This document shows, one piece after another, positions 15,499-23,507 of a DNA stretch of 43,680 bases. This DNA comes from Rhizomonospora bruguierae. Its GTDB lineage: Bacteria; Actinomycetota; Actinomycetes; Mycobacteriales; Micromonosporaceae. Position 1 is the stretch's first letter. Each line of letters opens with the position of its first letter. The notes under the pieces were generated by a model. That model was not told the DNA's origin, searched no databases, and saw only the letters and a program-made list of their open reading frames with translations. The translations under genes and the position numbers were made by a program. The stretch spans positions 1-43,680 of the forward strand of contig NZ_BBQH01000050.1 in assembly GCF_018397995.1 (NCBI RefSeq). The letters are read 5' to 3'.

Positions 15499-16542
15499 GT
15501 GACGCATGCCACAGCCGGGGCCGCGTCGCGCGCGGGCAACGTCTTCTTCCTGCTGCGCGGTGTCCGCGCGAAGTTCTCCTCTGACGCCGCCGACTCCCGG
15601 GACTTCCTCATCCTCGACACCCTCGGCGGCCAGGACTGGGCGTCGCAGATCGACCTCGCCGAGCGCCTCGGCATCAACCGGACCATCATGGTCCAGGTCA
15701 TCGACCGGCTCGAAGAGCGCGGCGAGGTCCAGCGCACCCGCGACCCAGGCAACCGGCGCCAATACGTGCTGTCCCTCACCGATCGGGGCCGGGCCGCCCT
15801 GGAGGAGCGGCGCCGCATCGTCGCCGAGCGCGGCGCCCGCCTGACCTCCGCGCTCACCCGGCGGGAGGCCGCCCGGCTCGACGCGCTGCTCGCCCGGCTG
15901 CTGCCCGAGGCGGTCCGGCCGTTGGTGCAGGGTACCGAGAACCTCGTGGCGCAGGCCGACCTCCGGCTGCGCCGGCAGGGCGACGACAAGCTCGCTGGCA
16001 CCGGGCTCCGCCTGCGCTTCTACCGGCCCCTGTCGGCGCTCGTCGCCGCCGGGCCGTGCGCCCAGCAGGAACTCGCGGAGGTCCTCGCGATCACCAGGCC
16101 GGCCGCCTCGCAGCTCGTGGACGAACTGGTCAAGCCGGGGCTGGTACGCCGCGACCGCGACCCGCACGACCGGCGCCGGTACGCCTTGGAGGTGACCGAA
16201 GCCGGCCGCACGGCGCTCACCGTCATCGCCATGGCCGTTCAGGAACTCACCGACGAGGTCGAGGCCCTACTCGGCCCCGGCGGCGAGGACGCGCTGCGGG
16301 CGCTGCTGCTGAAGATCAAGCCACGTCCGCCGCGTCCTGAACCGCCCGCACCACCGCGGCCGGGGCATCACTCGAAGCGCTCGCCCCGTTCGGCGCGCGC
16401 CACCAGAGGATGCCGGCGCGGAGGCCAGTTCCTCAGCGCTGTCGATGAGGCCAGTTCCTCAGCGCTGTCGATGAGGCCGGGCAGGCCGCGCCTGTACTGG
16501 GGGACGCCGGCCGCTCGCGCCCGTAAAGACCGGTCGACATGA
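15499..16542 (+). CDS. Tandem MarR-domain regulator with disordered tail
   Basis: 347 residues. Two complete MarR winged helices are in one chain. The first is near residues 25-95 (SRDFLILDTLGGQDWASQIDLAERLGINRTIMVQVIDRLEERGEVQRTRDPGNRRQ in pieces). The second is near 165-225 (AAGPCAQQELAEVLAITRPAASQLVDELVKPGLVRRDRDPHDRRR in pieces). A pseudo-dimer in one polypeptide is implied. After LLLKIKPRPP comes about 75 residues of Pro/Arg/Ser-rich sequence that includes a 26-bp tandem duplication, so the original stop may have been lost. GTG 15499 has GGA 7 bases upstream; TTG 15487 is the alternative. Divergent from the NUDIX gene, the likely target. Confidence 0.8.
   Translation: MTHATAGAASRAGNVFFLLRGVRAKFSSDAADSRDFLILDTLGGQDWASQIDLAERLGINRTIMVQVIDRLEERGEVQRTRDPGNRRQYVLSLTDRGRAALEERRRIVAERGARLTSALTRREAARLDALLARLLPEAVRPLVQGTENLVAQADLRLRRQGDDKLAGTGLRLRFYRPLSALVAAGPCAQQELAEVLAITRPAASQLVDELVKPGLVRRDRDPHDRRRYALEVTEAGRTALTVIAMAVQELTDEVEALLGPGGEDALRALLLKIKPRPPRPEPPAPPRPGHHSKRSPRSARATRGCRRGGQFLSAVDEASSSALSMRPGRPRLYWGTPAARARKDRST
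16421..16472 (+). repeat. Perfect 26-bp tandem duplication
   Basis: The unit at 16421-16446 (GAGGCCAGTTCCTC, then AGCGCTGTCGAT) is repeated exactly at 16447-16472. A third copy begins (GAGGCC) and then diverges. It falls within the C-terminal tail of the tandem MarR gene; 26 is not a multiple of 3, so the two copies are read in different frames. Confidence 0.9.
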
Positions 16543-17074
16543 CATCGGTCAGAGCCAAGGTGACTGAAGCGGCAAGCCCACGATCAACGATGATGACAAG
16601 CGCGGGTGTGGTCCTTGTCGGTGTCATGTTGTCTCAGCAACTCCATGATCACCGGCGGGGCCACACCCGTCCCGCAACACCCTCCAACCAGATCGCGACA
16701 CCGCGTACGCCCAGGTCAGGCACACCTCAATCGACTACGCAAAGACCCTGCAGTCACCACCCCGGCCGACACGCTACGTAGGGGTCCGCCGAGGACTCCC
16801 CGATTCACGGTCACGCAGCGTAGGGGACGCCGGGGGCATCCGACGCCAGAGGCGCGCGCCCCGTCGTTGATACATTGACGTTCATGATTCTTTGATGCAC
16901 GTTCCACCGCATGCGGGAAATACCACCTCGCCGGCAAATGCGGACACGACCAAGCAATCCGCGTTCTTCACGCCTTCACTGATTACAGTCGGTTGCCATA
17001 CAGTAACTACGCCGGGCGGCCCGCACCATTCTTTGCCGCTCGATCCCCTACCCCCCTCCGGAAAGGGAATCGGC
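16543..17074. other. Intergenic region without a convincing gene
   Basis: About 530 bases. No reading frame here shows a family I can recognise. It holds a long imperfect inverted repeat (16603-16669). A locally AT-richer stretch (about 16865-17000) is probably the promoter and leader of the secreted protein gene. The frame of that gene is open back to 16892 but lacks coding character before 17075. Confidence 0.6.
16603..16669. repeat. Long imperfect inverted repeat
   Basis: The outer arms CGGGTGTGG (16603-16611) and CCACACCCG (16661-16669) match perfectly. Inner arms around GGTG-CATG and CATG-CACC also match in part, around a TTGTCTCAGCAA top. It could be the relic of a mobile element end or a structured RNA. 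No transposase is seen nearby. Confidence 0.45.
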
Positions 17075-18121
17075 ATGAGAATCGCACGAACAGACTCGCG
17101 TCCCCGCGCAGCGCGGCTGCTACTGGGCGCCGCACTGACCGCGGTCATGGCCCTCGCGGCCGGCGGCACCGCCACGGCGGCCACCGGCGCGGCGACCAGC
17201 GGCGCCAACGCCAAGGCCGCGGCCGCGGACCGCACCGACGTGTATATCCGGGACACCCTGGACGACTACGGCCTGGAGCCGCACGGGCCCATCTACTCGT
17301 CCTTCTTCAACAGCCCGGACGTGAAGATCTGCCCCAGCGCAGTCGAGTGCGGATCGCACACCAATCCGGTCGTCGGATCGACCAGCTACATTTTCGTAAA
17401 TCTGCGCAACAACGGTCCGTACGGTTCGGGAATCAGCGACGGAACGCTGCGCGCGTACTACACCACCTCCGGCGGCGCCGCGAACTGGCCATCCGACTGG
17501 ACGCCGATCGGCGCGAAGAGCCTGCCGGTCGTGCCCGGGGTCACCACGACGTCGATCGCGTGGCCGAACGTGCCCTCCATCGGGCACTTCTGCCTGCTGC
17601 TGCGCTGGGAGTCGGCCACCGACCCGATGCTGTTCGAGGGCACGGCGACGTCCATCAACACGCAGTACAACAACAACATCGCGTGGAAGAACGCCAACAC
17701 CGTCTCGGCGGGCGGCGGCGTGGTCAGCGACCGACCGTACGCCCTCGCCAACCCCCTGCCCGTGCCGGCCGCGTTCGACATCGCGTTCCGGCCGATCGGC
17801 GAGGCGCTCCCCGGCGGCAAGATCATCGTGGACCTCGGGCCGCAGCTGTTCGAGCGCTGGCGGGCCGCAGGCGGCCAGGGTGACGGCATCCAGGTGGTCG
17901 GCAAGAGCGCCGTGCAGGTCGTCGACCCGTACCGGGGGCAGCTGCGGGGCCTGCCGATCAACCCGGGCGAGCGGCCCGTACTGAAGTTGAGCTTCTCCAC
18001 CGGCGAGCTGCTGCAGAAGCCGTACGTCCTGCAGATCGTCCAGGTCGGCCCGCTCCAGAAGCCCGGGGAGCGCTACGACCTCGGCGGGGTGGAGTACACC
18101 TTCGAGCCCATCAAGCGCTGA
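17075..18121 (+). CDS. Secreted protein, unknown function
   Basis: 348 residues. A Sec signal peptide is clear: basic MRIARTDSRPRAAR, hydrophobic LLLGAALTAVMALAAGG, and a likely cut after ATA-A near 35-40. The mature part has YIRDTLDDYGLEPHGPIYSS, a CPSAVECG cysteine pair, and VNLRNNGPYGSGISDGTLRAYY, then a beta-rich stretch that resembles the extracellular beta-sandwich modules attached to actinobacterial peptidases. No catalytic motif was found. GAAAGGGA is 8 bases before ATG 17075. It stands alone and ends at a perfect hairpin terminator. Confidence 0.78.
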   Translation: MRIARTDSRPRAARLLLGAALTAVMALAAGGTATAATGAATSGANAKAAAADRTDVYIRDTLDDYGLEPHGPIYSSFFNSPDVKICPSAVECGSHTNPVVGSTSYIFVNLRNNGPYGSGISDGTLRAYYTTSGGAANWPSDWTPIGAKSLPVVPGVTTTSIAWPNVPSIGHFCLLLRWESATDPMLFEGTATSINTQYNNNIAWKNANTVSAGGGVVSDRPYALANPLPVPAAFDIAFRPIGEALPGGKIIVDLGPQLFERWRAAGGQGDGIQVVGKSAVQVVDPYRGQLRGLPINPGERPVLKLSFSTGELLQKPYVLQIVQVGPLQKPGERYDLGGVEYTFEPIKR

Positions 18122-18160
18122 CCGAGTGGGACGGTGGGCCGGGGAACGCCCTCTGCCCAC

Positions 18161-18202
18161 CGGCTGGCCGCCGCCGCACGGGACCGCGGCGGCGGCCAGC
18201 CG
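18161..18202 (+). terminator. Perfect 17-bp hairpin after the secreted protein gene
   Basis: CGGCTGGCCGCCGCCGC pairs with GCGGCGGCGGCCAGCCG around ACGGGACC. It starts 40 bases after the TGA. There is no U tract, but strong GC hairpins alone are common actinobacterial terminators. It can act in both directions. Confidence 0.75.
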
Positions 18203-18217
18203 CGCGTCGGGCGCCCA

Positions 18218-18430
18218 TCAGGACTCTTCGTCGTCGGCGTCGTGACGGACGCGCGCGTTCCGGATGTCGTACTCGTGGATTTCCGCCCAGCGGCCGACCT
18301 CGATGACGAGTGGCAACAAAGATCGCCCCAGGGCGCTGAGGGCGTAATCGACGCGCGCGGCCGGGCCGGGATGCGGTGTCCGGTCTACCAGCCCATCGCG
18401 CGCCAGCACCCGCGACGTGCGGGTACGCGA
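18218..18430 (-). pseudogene. HxlR-type regulator, 3' fragment
   Basis: About 70 codons remain: RTSRVLARDGLVDRTPHPGPAARVDYALSALGRSLLPLVIEVGRWAEIHEYDIRNAR in pieces. This is the second half of an HxlR winged helix plus its dimer helix. The N-terminal helices, with the usual cysteine, are missing, and the fragment begins inside the hairpin at 18427-18468. GTG 18409 could start a 63-residue peptide, but without the recognition helix it should not bind DNA normally. Confidence 0.68.
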
Positions 18431-18468
18431 CCCCGGGCACCTCTGACACGAGGAGTGCCCGGGGTCGC
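18427..18468 (-). terminator. Perfect 14-bp hairpin after the enolase-superfamily gene
   Basis: GCGACCCCGGGCAC pairs with GTGCCCGGGGTCGC around a 14-base loop. It begins 23 bases after the stop of the dehydratase gene, so it probably ends that six-gene operon. It overlaps the broken edge of the HxlR fragment. Confidence 0.75.
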
Positions 18469-18490
18469 GGCGTAGGCCGCCGTGGCATCG

Positions 18491-19675
18491 TTACGCGACA
18501 GCCCAGGTGCGCTTTCGTGGGACGCCCACGATCTCGGGGCCCTCCTCGTAGGCGAACCGCTCGCGGAAGTCCTCCACCAACTCGATCCCGAGGCCCGGGG
18601 CGTCCGGCACGGTCACCGCACCGTCCTCGACCTGGACGGCGGGCGTGACCAGGACGTCCCGGAAGGCGTTGTCCTTGCCCGCGTCCCACTCGACGTGGCC
18701 CCGGATGTGGGCCGGGATCGCGGCGGCGAAGTGCAGATTGGCCACCTGCCCGACGCCGTTGTAGGTGTGCTGGGCGATGATGATGTTCGCCGCGCTGGCA
18801 ATCGCCGCGATCTTCATGCACTCCGAGATCCCCGCGGACTTCACCACGTCAGGCGTGAGGTAGTCGACCCCGCCCTGCCGGACGAGATCCTCGAAGTCGA
18901 ACCGGGTGAACACATTGCCGCCCGATGCGATCGCCGCCTGGCCGAGGCCGCGCAGGCGCGCGGCGTCGCGCTTGTGGTGCGCGATCGTGAAGTCGAACGG
19001 GTCCTCGAGCCAAAAGATGTTGTAGTCCTGCAGCCGCTTCGCGAGACGGGCGGCCTCCGGCCAGGAGTACCGGGCGTTCGTGTCGATCATGACGTCGATG
19101 TCCTCGCCCACGCGGTCGCGCACGGCCGCGATCGCGGCGAGGTCCTTGGGCACGCCGGCGCCTCCGCGGACCTTCACCGCCTTGAAGCCCTGGGCGACGT
19201 ACTCCGCGGCCTCGTCGGCCAGCGCCTCGAGGTCGTCGCGGATACCGAGCGTCTGGCAACCGACGTAGGTCGTCAGCCGGGGCCCCGCGCCGCTGTTGTC
19301 CCCGCCGCCGAGGAGCCGGTACACCGGCTGCCCCGTGACCTTGCCGAGGATGTCCCACAACGCGATGTCGATGCCGGCGATCGCCTGCGCCGCGGCCGAG
19401 CCGAGGTGGATCGAGCCGAAGAACATCTTCTCCCAGAGGCTCTGGATCTGGCGCGGGTCCTGACCGACGACGAGCGGGCCGAGCTTGGTCTCGATCAGCG
19501 CCTTGATCGCGTGCGGCGTGTGGCCGTGATACGAGCTGCCGATCCCGGTGATGCCCTCGTTCGTGTCGACGAATACAAGCAGCTCGTCGCGCTTGTAAGC
19601 CGTTCCCAGGCCCATGACCCAGGGGTTCGTGAGCTTCTCCGAGATAAGGAGGCAGGACACGCTGGTGATCTTCAC
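18491..19675 (-). CDS. Enolase-superfamily sugar-acid dehydratase (mandelate racemase type)
   Basis: 394 residues, mandelate racemase/muconate lactonising family. Members abstract the proton beside a carboxylate; many dehydrate aldonates or aldarates. The N-terminal lid runs to about 120, then the barrel: Lys168 in KAVKVRGG, metal ligands Asp198 (MIDTNARYS) and Glu224 (WLEDPFD), and the Asp276-His303 dyad (YLTPDVVKSAGISE, IAQHTYNGVG). The third metal ligand, normally Glu in a GEN-like motif, reads SGGN (Gly253), which is odd. GTG 19675 has GGAAG 8 bases upstream. Last gene of the dipeptide-type transporter operon, so its substrate is probably what that system imports. Confidence 0.82.
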   Translation of the reverse strand: MKITSVSCLLISEKLTNPWVMGLGTAYKRDELLVFVDTNEGITGIGSSYHGHTPHAIKALIETKLGPLVVGQDPRQIQSLWEKMFFGSIHLGSAAAQAIAGIDIALWDILGKVTGQPVYRLLGGGDNSGAGPRLTTYVGCQTLGIRDDLEALADEAAEYVAQGFKAVKVRGGAGVPKDLAAIAAVRDRVGEDIDVMIDTNARYSWPEAARLAKRLQDYNIFWLEDPFDFTIAHHKRDAARLRGLGQAAIASGGNVFTRFDFEDLVRQGGVDYLTPDVVKSAGISECMKIAAIASAANIIIAQHTYNGVGQVANLHFAAAIPAHIRGHVEWDAGKDNAFRDVLVTPAVQVEDGAVTVPDAPGLGIELVEDFRERFAYEEGPEIVGVPRKRTWAVA

Positions 19676-19692
19676 CGTGATACTTCCAATCG

Positions 19693-20703
19693 TCAGTGAA
19701 CGGGGATCGGGTCGTGGTGCCGCGGCTCTGCGGCACCGTCGAGCGGGAAGTGGCAGGCGGCGGTGACATGCGCCTTCGTCGGTCGCAGCACCGGGCGCTC
19801 GAGCGTGCACGCCTCCCGCCCGGCCGAGACGATGCAGCGTGCGGCGAACGCGCACGCTGGTGTCGCCGCGGCCGTCTTGGGCGGCGCGCCTGAGATGAAC
19901 GAGATGACCGGCCGCGTAATGGTGGGTGCGCAGTCCATCAGCGCCGCGGTGTACGGGTGGGTCGATGCCGACAGCACGTCCGCCGTCGGTCCGAGCTCGA
20001 CGACGCGGCCGGCGTACATCACCGCGAGGTGGTCGGTGATGCGGCGCACTGCCTCGAGGTCGTGCGAGATCGAGATGACTGACATCCCCTCGGTCGACCG
20101 TAGGTCGTCGAGCAGGTCGAGGATCTGGGCCTTGACCGTGACGTCCAACGCGGTCGTCACCTCGTCCGCGACGAGGACCCGCGGACCGGCCGCGAGCGCC
20201 ATGGCGATCGCCGCCCGTTGCCGCATGCCGCCGGAGAACTCGTGGGCGTACTGGCGAGCTCGGCGGCCCGGGTCGGGGATCCCCACTCGGCGCAGCGCCT
20301 CGATGGCGGTCTCGTCGGCCGCCCGCCGGTCGGTCCCCGGAATGTGCCGGCGCACGACCTCGGCGATCTGGCTGCCGACGGTCCGGACGGGGTTGAGGGA
20401 CACCAGGGCGTCCTGGTACACCAGCGCGAGGTCCTTGCCGCGGCGGCGGTCGAGCTCCTTGCGGTTCAGACTCAGCAGGTTGACGCCGTCGAGCCGCACC
20501 GCGCCCGTGGTCGTCGCGTTGGTGGGCAGCAGCCCGAGCAGGGCGAGTGCGAGGGTGGACTTGCCGGAGCCGCTCTCCCCCACGATGCCGATCGACTCGC
20601 CGGCACCGATCGAGAACCGCACGTCGTCCAGGGCCGCGAGAGGCCCGGTCGGGGTCTGGTACGTGACACCCAGCCCGCTGACCTCAAGCAGTGACGTCGA
20701 CAC
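19693..20703 (-). CDS. Dipeptide-type ABC transporter ATP-binding protein (first of two)
   Basis: 336 residues. Walker A is GESGSGKSTLALALLG, the Q-loop YQDALVSLNPVRTVG, the signature HEFSGGMRQRAAIAMAL, Walker B VLVADEVTTALDVT and the H-loop SISHDLEAV. The C-terminal oligo_HPY cysteine motif (ACAFAARCIVSAGREAC) marks the DppD/OppD class. GTG 20703 overlaps the end of the partner ATPase gene by 20 bp. It energises import through the two permeases of the same operon at the membrane. Long upstream in-frame sequence is a shadow of the neighbouring gene. Confidence 0.93.
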   Translation of the reverse strand: MSTSLLEVSGLGVTYQTPTGPLAALDDVRFSIGAGESIGIVGESGSGKSTLALALLGLLPTNATTTGAVRLDGVNLLSLNRKELDRRRGKDLALVYQDALVSLNPVRTVGSQIAEVVRRHIPGTDRRAADETAIEALRRVGIPDPGRRARQYAHEFSGGMRQRAAIAMALAAGPRVLVADEVTTALDVTVKAQILDLLDDLRSTEGMSVISISHDLEAVRRITDHLAVMYAGRVVELGPTADVLSASTHPYTAALMDCAPTITRPVISFISGAPPKTAAATPACAFAARCIVSAGREACTLERPVLRPTKAHVTAACHFPLDGAAEPRHHDPIPVH

Positions 20704-21691
20704 GGTCGGCCACCTCCTCGCTGGCGCTGATGGGGTGGTTGCACGCGAACCAGTGGGCTTCGGTCTCGACCCGGGCGACGTCGGTGTCGCACTCGGCGGT
20801 GCGGCGCCAGCAGCGGGCGCGGAATGGGCAGCCCGTATCCGCGAGCGGGAGCGGTGCGGCGTCGGTGGCGAGCGCGATCTTCGCCGCCGTGGGCATGGCC
20901 TGCTGGCCGTGGGCGGTCGCCGACCAGAGCAGGCCCTGGGTGTTGGGGTGCGCCGGTTCCGCGAAGACGCGCGGCGTTGCCCCACCTTCGACGAGTGAGC
21001 CGCGGTACATCACGAGCGTGCGGTCAGCGATCGCTCGGACGACGCCGAGGTCGTGGGCGATGACGAGCATGGCCACGTTCTCGCGCGTGCGGATGTCGTC
21101 GAGCAGTTGCAGGATCTGACCCTGGACCGAGACGTCGAGCGATGCGACCGGCTCGTCCAGGACGAGCAGCTGCGGCCGCGGGGCGATCGCCCGGGCAATT
21201 CCGACGCGCTGCCGTTGACCGCCGGAAAGCTCGCGCGGTCGGCGAGCGTGCTGGACCGGGTCGAGGCCGACGATGTCCAGGGACTCGGCGACCCGCTCGT
21301 GCCGCTGCGGGCGGGAGAGCCCCGAGAGCAGCAGTGACTCCTCGACCAGTTGGAATACGGGTTTCGTGGGGTCGAGCGAGCTGTAGGGGTCCTGGAAGAC
21401 CATCTGCAGCCGCCCGGCGAGGTCGCGCCGGCCACGACGGGTCCGGGCGAGCCGCACCACGTCCTGGCCGGCCAGGTGGACCGTTCCGGATGTGGGCGCC
21501 TGGAGCCCGCTGATCGCCTGGGCGACGGTGGTCTTGCCCGATCCGGACTCGCCGACCAGCGCGACCGCCTCGGCCGGGGCCACCTGAAAACTGACGTCTT
21601 TCGCGGCCCAGAAGTGCCCGGAGCCGCCGGCGAACCGTTGCGAGAGACCGGCCACGTCGAGGACCGGCGTCTCGTCACGGACCTGTGTCAT
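20684..21691 (-). CDS. Dipeptide-type ABC transporter ATP-binding protein (second of two)
   Basis: 335 residues, DppF/OppF class. Walker A GESGSGKTTVAQAISG, Q-loop FQDPYSSLDPTKPV, signature [17 protein letters not shown], Walker B LLVLDEPVASLDVS and H-loop VIAHDLGVVRAI are complete, as is the C-terminal GCPFRARCWRRTAEC motif that may hold an Fe-S cluster in this class. ATG 21691 overlaps the stop of the permease gene (ATGA). It pairs with the preceding ATPase as a heterodimer. Confidence 0.93.
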   Translation of the reverse strand: MTQVRDETPVLDVAGLSQRFAGGSGHFWAAKDVSFQVAPAEAVALVGESGSGKTTVAQAISGLQAPTSGTVHLAGQDVVRLARTRRGRRDLAGRLQMVFQDPYSSLDPTKPVFQLVEESLLLSGLSRPQRHERVAESLDIVGLDPVQHARRPRELSGGQRQRVGIARAIAPRPQLLVLDEPVASLDVSVQGQILQLLDDIRTRENVAMLVIAHDLGVVRAIADRTLVMYRGSLVEGGATPRVFAEPAHPNTQGLLWSATAHGQQAMPTAAKIALATDAAPLPLADTGCPFRARCWRRTAECDTDVARVETEAHWFACNHPISASEEVADRVDVTA

Positions 21692-22539
21692 CGTTCCTTT
21701 CCCCTCAGGTACAGGCCGATGGTCGCGATGGAGGTGCAGGCGAGCACCAGCACCGCTCCGGCCACGAGCACGGGCATCGCGTTGGTCTGCAGGTAGTCCT
21801 TCTCGCTGGAGATGAGCAGCCCGAGGGACACCTGGGGCGGCTGGAGGCCGAAGCCGAGGAAGGAGATAGTGGACTCGGCCAGCATCACGTTCGGGATCTG
21901 CACGAGGGAGATGGACAGCAGGAGGTCACCGGTGTTGGGCAGGACGTGGCGCCCGAGGATGCGACCCAGCGACGTTCCGTACATCCGCGAGGCGGTGATG
22001 TACTCCTCGCGTCGGAGGCTGAGCACGCGGGCCCGGATGACGCGGCCGTAGTTGACCCAAGTCACCAGGACGAGGACCAGCACCAGCGCGCTGTAGCTCG
22101 GGCTCAGCACGGTGACCAGGGCAATCGCCAGGATGATGCCGGGGAATGCGTTGAAGACGTCCATAAGCCGGCCGAGGACGTTGTCGGTGACGCCGCCGAC
22201 GTACCCACCGACGGCTCCGACGAGCCAGCCGAGCGCACCCGACACGGCGACCACCGTCAGCGCCATGAGGATCGATGTGCGGAGCCCGACGGCGATCATC
22301 GACGCGAGGTCGCGCCCCAGGTGGTCGGTGCCCAGGAGGGCGTCCGGGCCCGGCGGCGTGAACCGGCGGGCGGGGTCGACGGCGGTGGCGTCCGCCGGGT
22401 TGAGCAGAGGGACCAGCACGGCCCACAGGAGCAGCACCACGGCCACGGCGGACGCGACGGTGACGATCGGCGGGACGCGGCGGAGCACCGACCGCGGGGT
22501 GGGGTGCGGTTGGATCGGGGTGGGCATGGTGTCCGTCAT
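21688..22539 (-). CDS. Dipeptide-type ABC transporter permease (DppC class)
   Basis: 283 residues. An N-terminal helix (VPPIVTVASAVAVVLLLWAVLV) is followed by a periplasmic DALLGTDHLGRDLASMIAVGLRTS segment, the hallmark of DppC/OppC, and five further membrane segments. The ATPase-contact EAA loop is in EYITASRMYGTSLGRILGRHVLPN. ATG 22539 overlaps the DppB-class stop (ATGA). It forms the channel together with the DppB-class subunit. Confidence 0.93.
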   Translation of the reverse strand: MTDTMPTPIQPHPTPRSVLRRVPPIVTVASAVAVVLLLWAVLVPLLNPADATAVDPARRFTPPGPDALLGTDHLGRDLASMIAVGLRTSILMALTVVAVSGALGWLVGAVGGYVGGVTDNVLGRLMDVFNAFPGIILAIALVTVLSPSYSALVLVLVLVTWVNYGRVIRARVLSLRREEYITASRMYGTSLGRILGRHVLPNTGDLLLSISLVQIPNVMLAESTISFLGFGLQPPQVSLGLLISSEKDYLQTNAMPVLVAGAVLVLACTSIATIGLYLRGKER

Positions 22540-23507
22540 GGGGTTCCCACCTCGATGCGAGGGTCCAGCTTCATGTAGAGGATGTCGAGCAGCGTGTTGA
22601 GGGCGAGCACCACGGCGGTCGCGACGAAGAGCGTCGCGCTGACGAGTGCGATGTCGTAGCGCTGCATGGCCTGGACATACAGGCGACCGATGCCCGGCCA
22701 GGCGAACACCGACTCGATGACCACGACGCCGCCGATCGCGAGGCGGGTGAGCTCGAGGCCGCCGACGGAGACGATCGGTACCGCGGCGGCGCGCAGCAGA
22801 TGCGCCCGTAGGGTGTAGCTGGAACCGAGTCCTTTCGAGCGCGCGACGAGCATGAACGGTTCCGCCATCGTTGAGCGCACCGATTCGCGCACCACGTAGA
22901 CGAGTCGCCCGATCGGCGGGATCGCCATGGCGACCGACGGCAGCACGAGGGCGGCCGCGGTTCCCGAGCCGCCCGTCGGGAAGATCGGGACGGTGACGGC
23001 GAGCGCGATGATCAGCACCAGTCCGGACCAGAACTCGGGCACCGACGAGGCGAAGGCGCCGACGGCCTGCAGGACGCGGTCGGCGGTCGTGCCGGCGCGG
23101 ACGCCGGCCCAGGTGCCGAGCGCGATGCCGACGAGCGCCGTGATGACGAACGTCGTCGTTGCGAGCAGCAGCGAGTTCGGCAGGGCGTCCATGACGACGG
23201 CGATCGCGGGACGCCCGGCCGTGGTCGATTGGCCGAAGTCGAGCAGCACGGCGCCGCGCATGAAGCGCCAGAACTGTTCCAGTACCGGGTCGTCGTACCC
23301 CATCGCCGCGCGGTACGAGGCGACCTGTTCCTCGGAGGCGTTGATCGGTAGGGTCCGCCTGGCCGGATCACCGAGCACCTGGAACACCAGGAAGACCACG
23401 CCGAGCACCACGAGGAGCGTCAGGACCGCCGAGCCGATACGCCGGAGGATGTGGGCGAGCGTCGGCGACAGCCGTGTCCGCGGCTCGGCGAGGACGGCCG
23501 TGGTCAC
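22536..23507 (-). CDS. Dipeptide-type ABC transporter permease (DppB class)
   Basis: 323 residues. After a short cytoplasmic start comes LRRIGSAVLTLLVVLGVVFLVFQVLGDPARR, typical of the DppB first helix, then the loop with MGYDDPVLEQFWRFMRGA and five more helices. The EAA-like loop is FMLVARSKGLGSSYTLRAHLLRAA. GTG 23507 overlaps the stop of the solute-binding protein gene (GTGA). Confidence 0.93.
   Translation of the reverse strand: MTTAVLAEPRTRLSPTLAHILRRIGSAVLTLLVVLGVVFLVFQVLGDPARRTLPINASEEQVASYRAAMGYDDPVLEQFWRFMRGAVLLDFGQSTTAGRPAIAVVMDALPNSLLLATTTFVITALVGIALGTWAGVRAGTTADRVLQAVGAFASSVPEFWSGLVLIIALAVTVPIFPTGGSGTAAALVLPSVAMAIPPIGRLVYVVRESVRSTMAEPFMLVARSKGLGSSYTLRAHLLRAAAVPIVSVGGLELTRLAIGGVVVIESVFAWPGIGRLYVQAMQRYDIALVSATLFVATAVVLALNTLLDILYMKLDPRIEVGTP

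Noticed and set aside
16421-16472. Possible CRISPR unit
   Set aside because: Two direct copies without spacers and no cas genes; it is a simple tandem duplication.
16892-17074. N-terminal extension of the secreted protein
   Set aside because: The extension would bury the signal peptide; the RBS before 17075 and the Sec-like start favour the shorter form.
18111-18821. 236-codon minus-strand frame between the secreted protein and dehydratase genes
   Set aside because: It runs through both hairpin terminators and out of frame with the HxlR fragment and the dehydratase; composition is Arg/Pro-rich noise.
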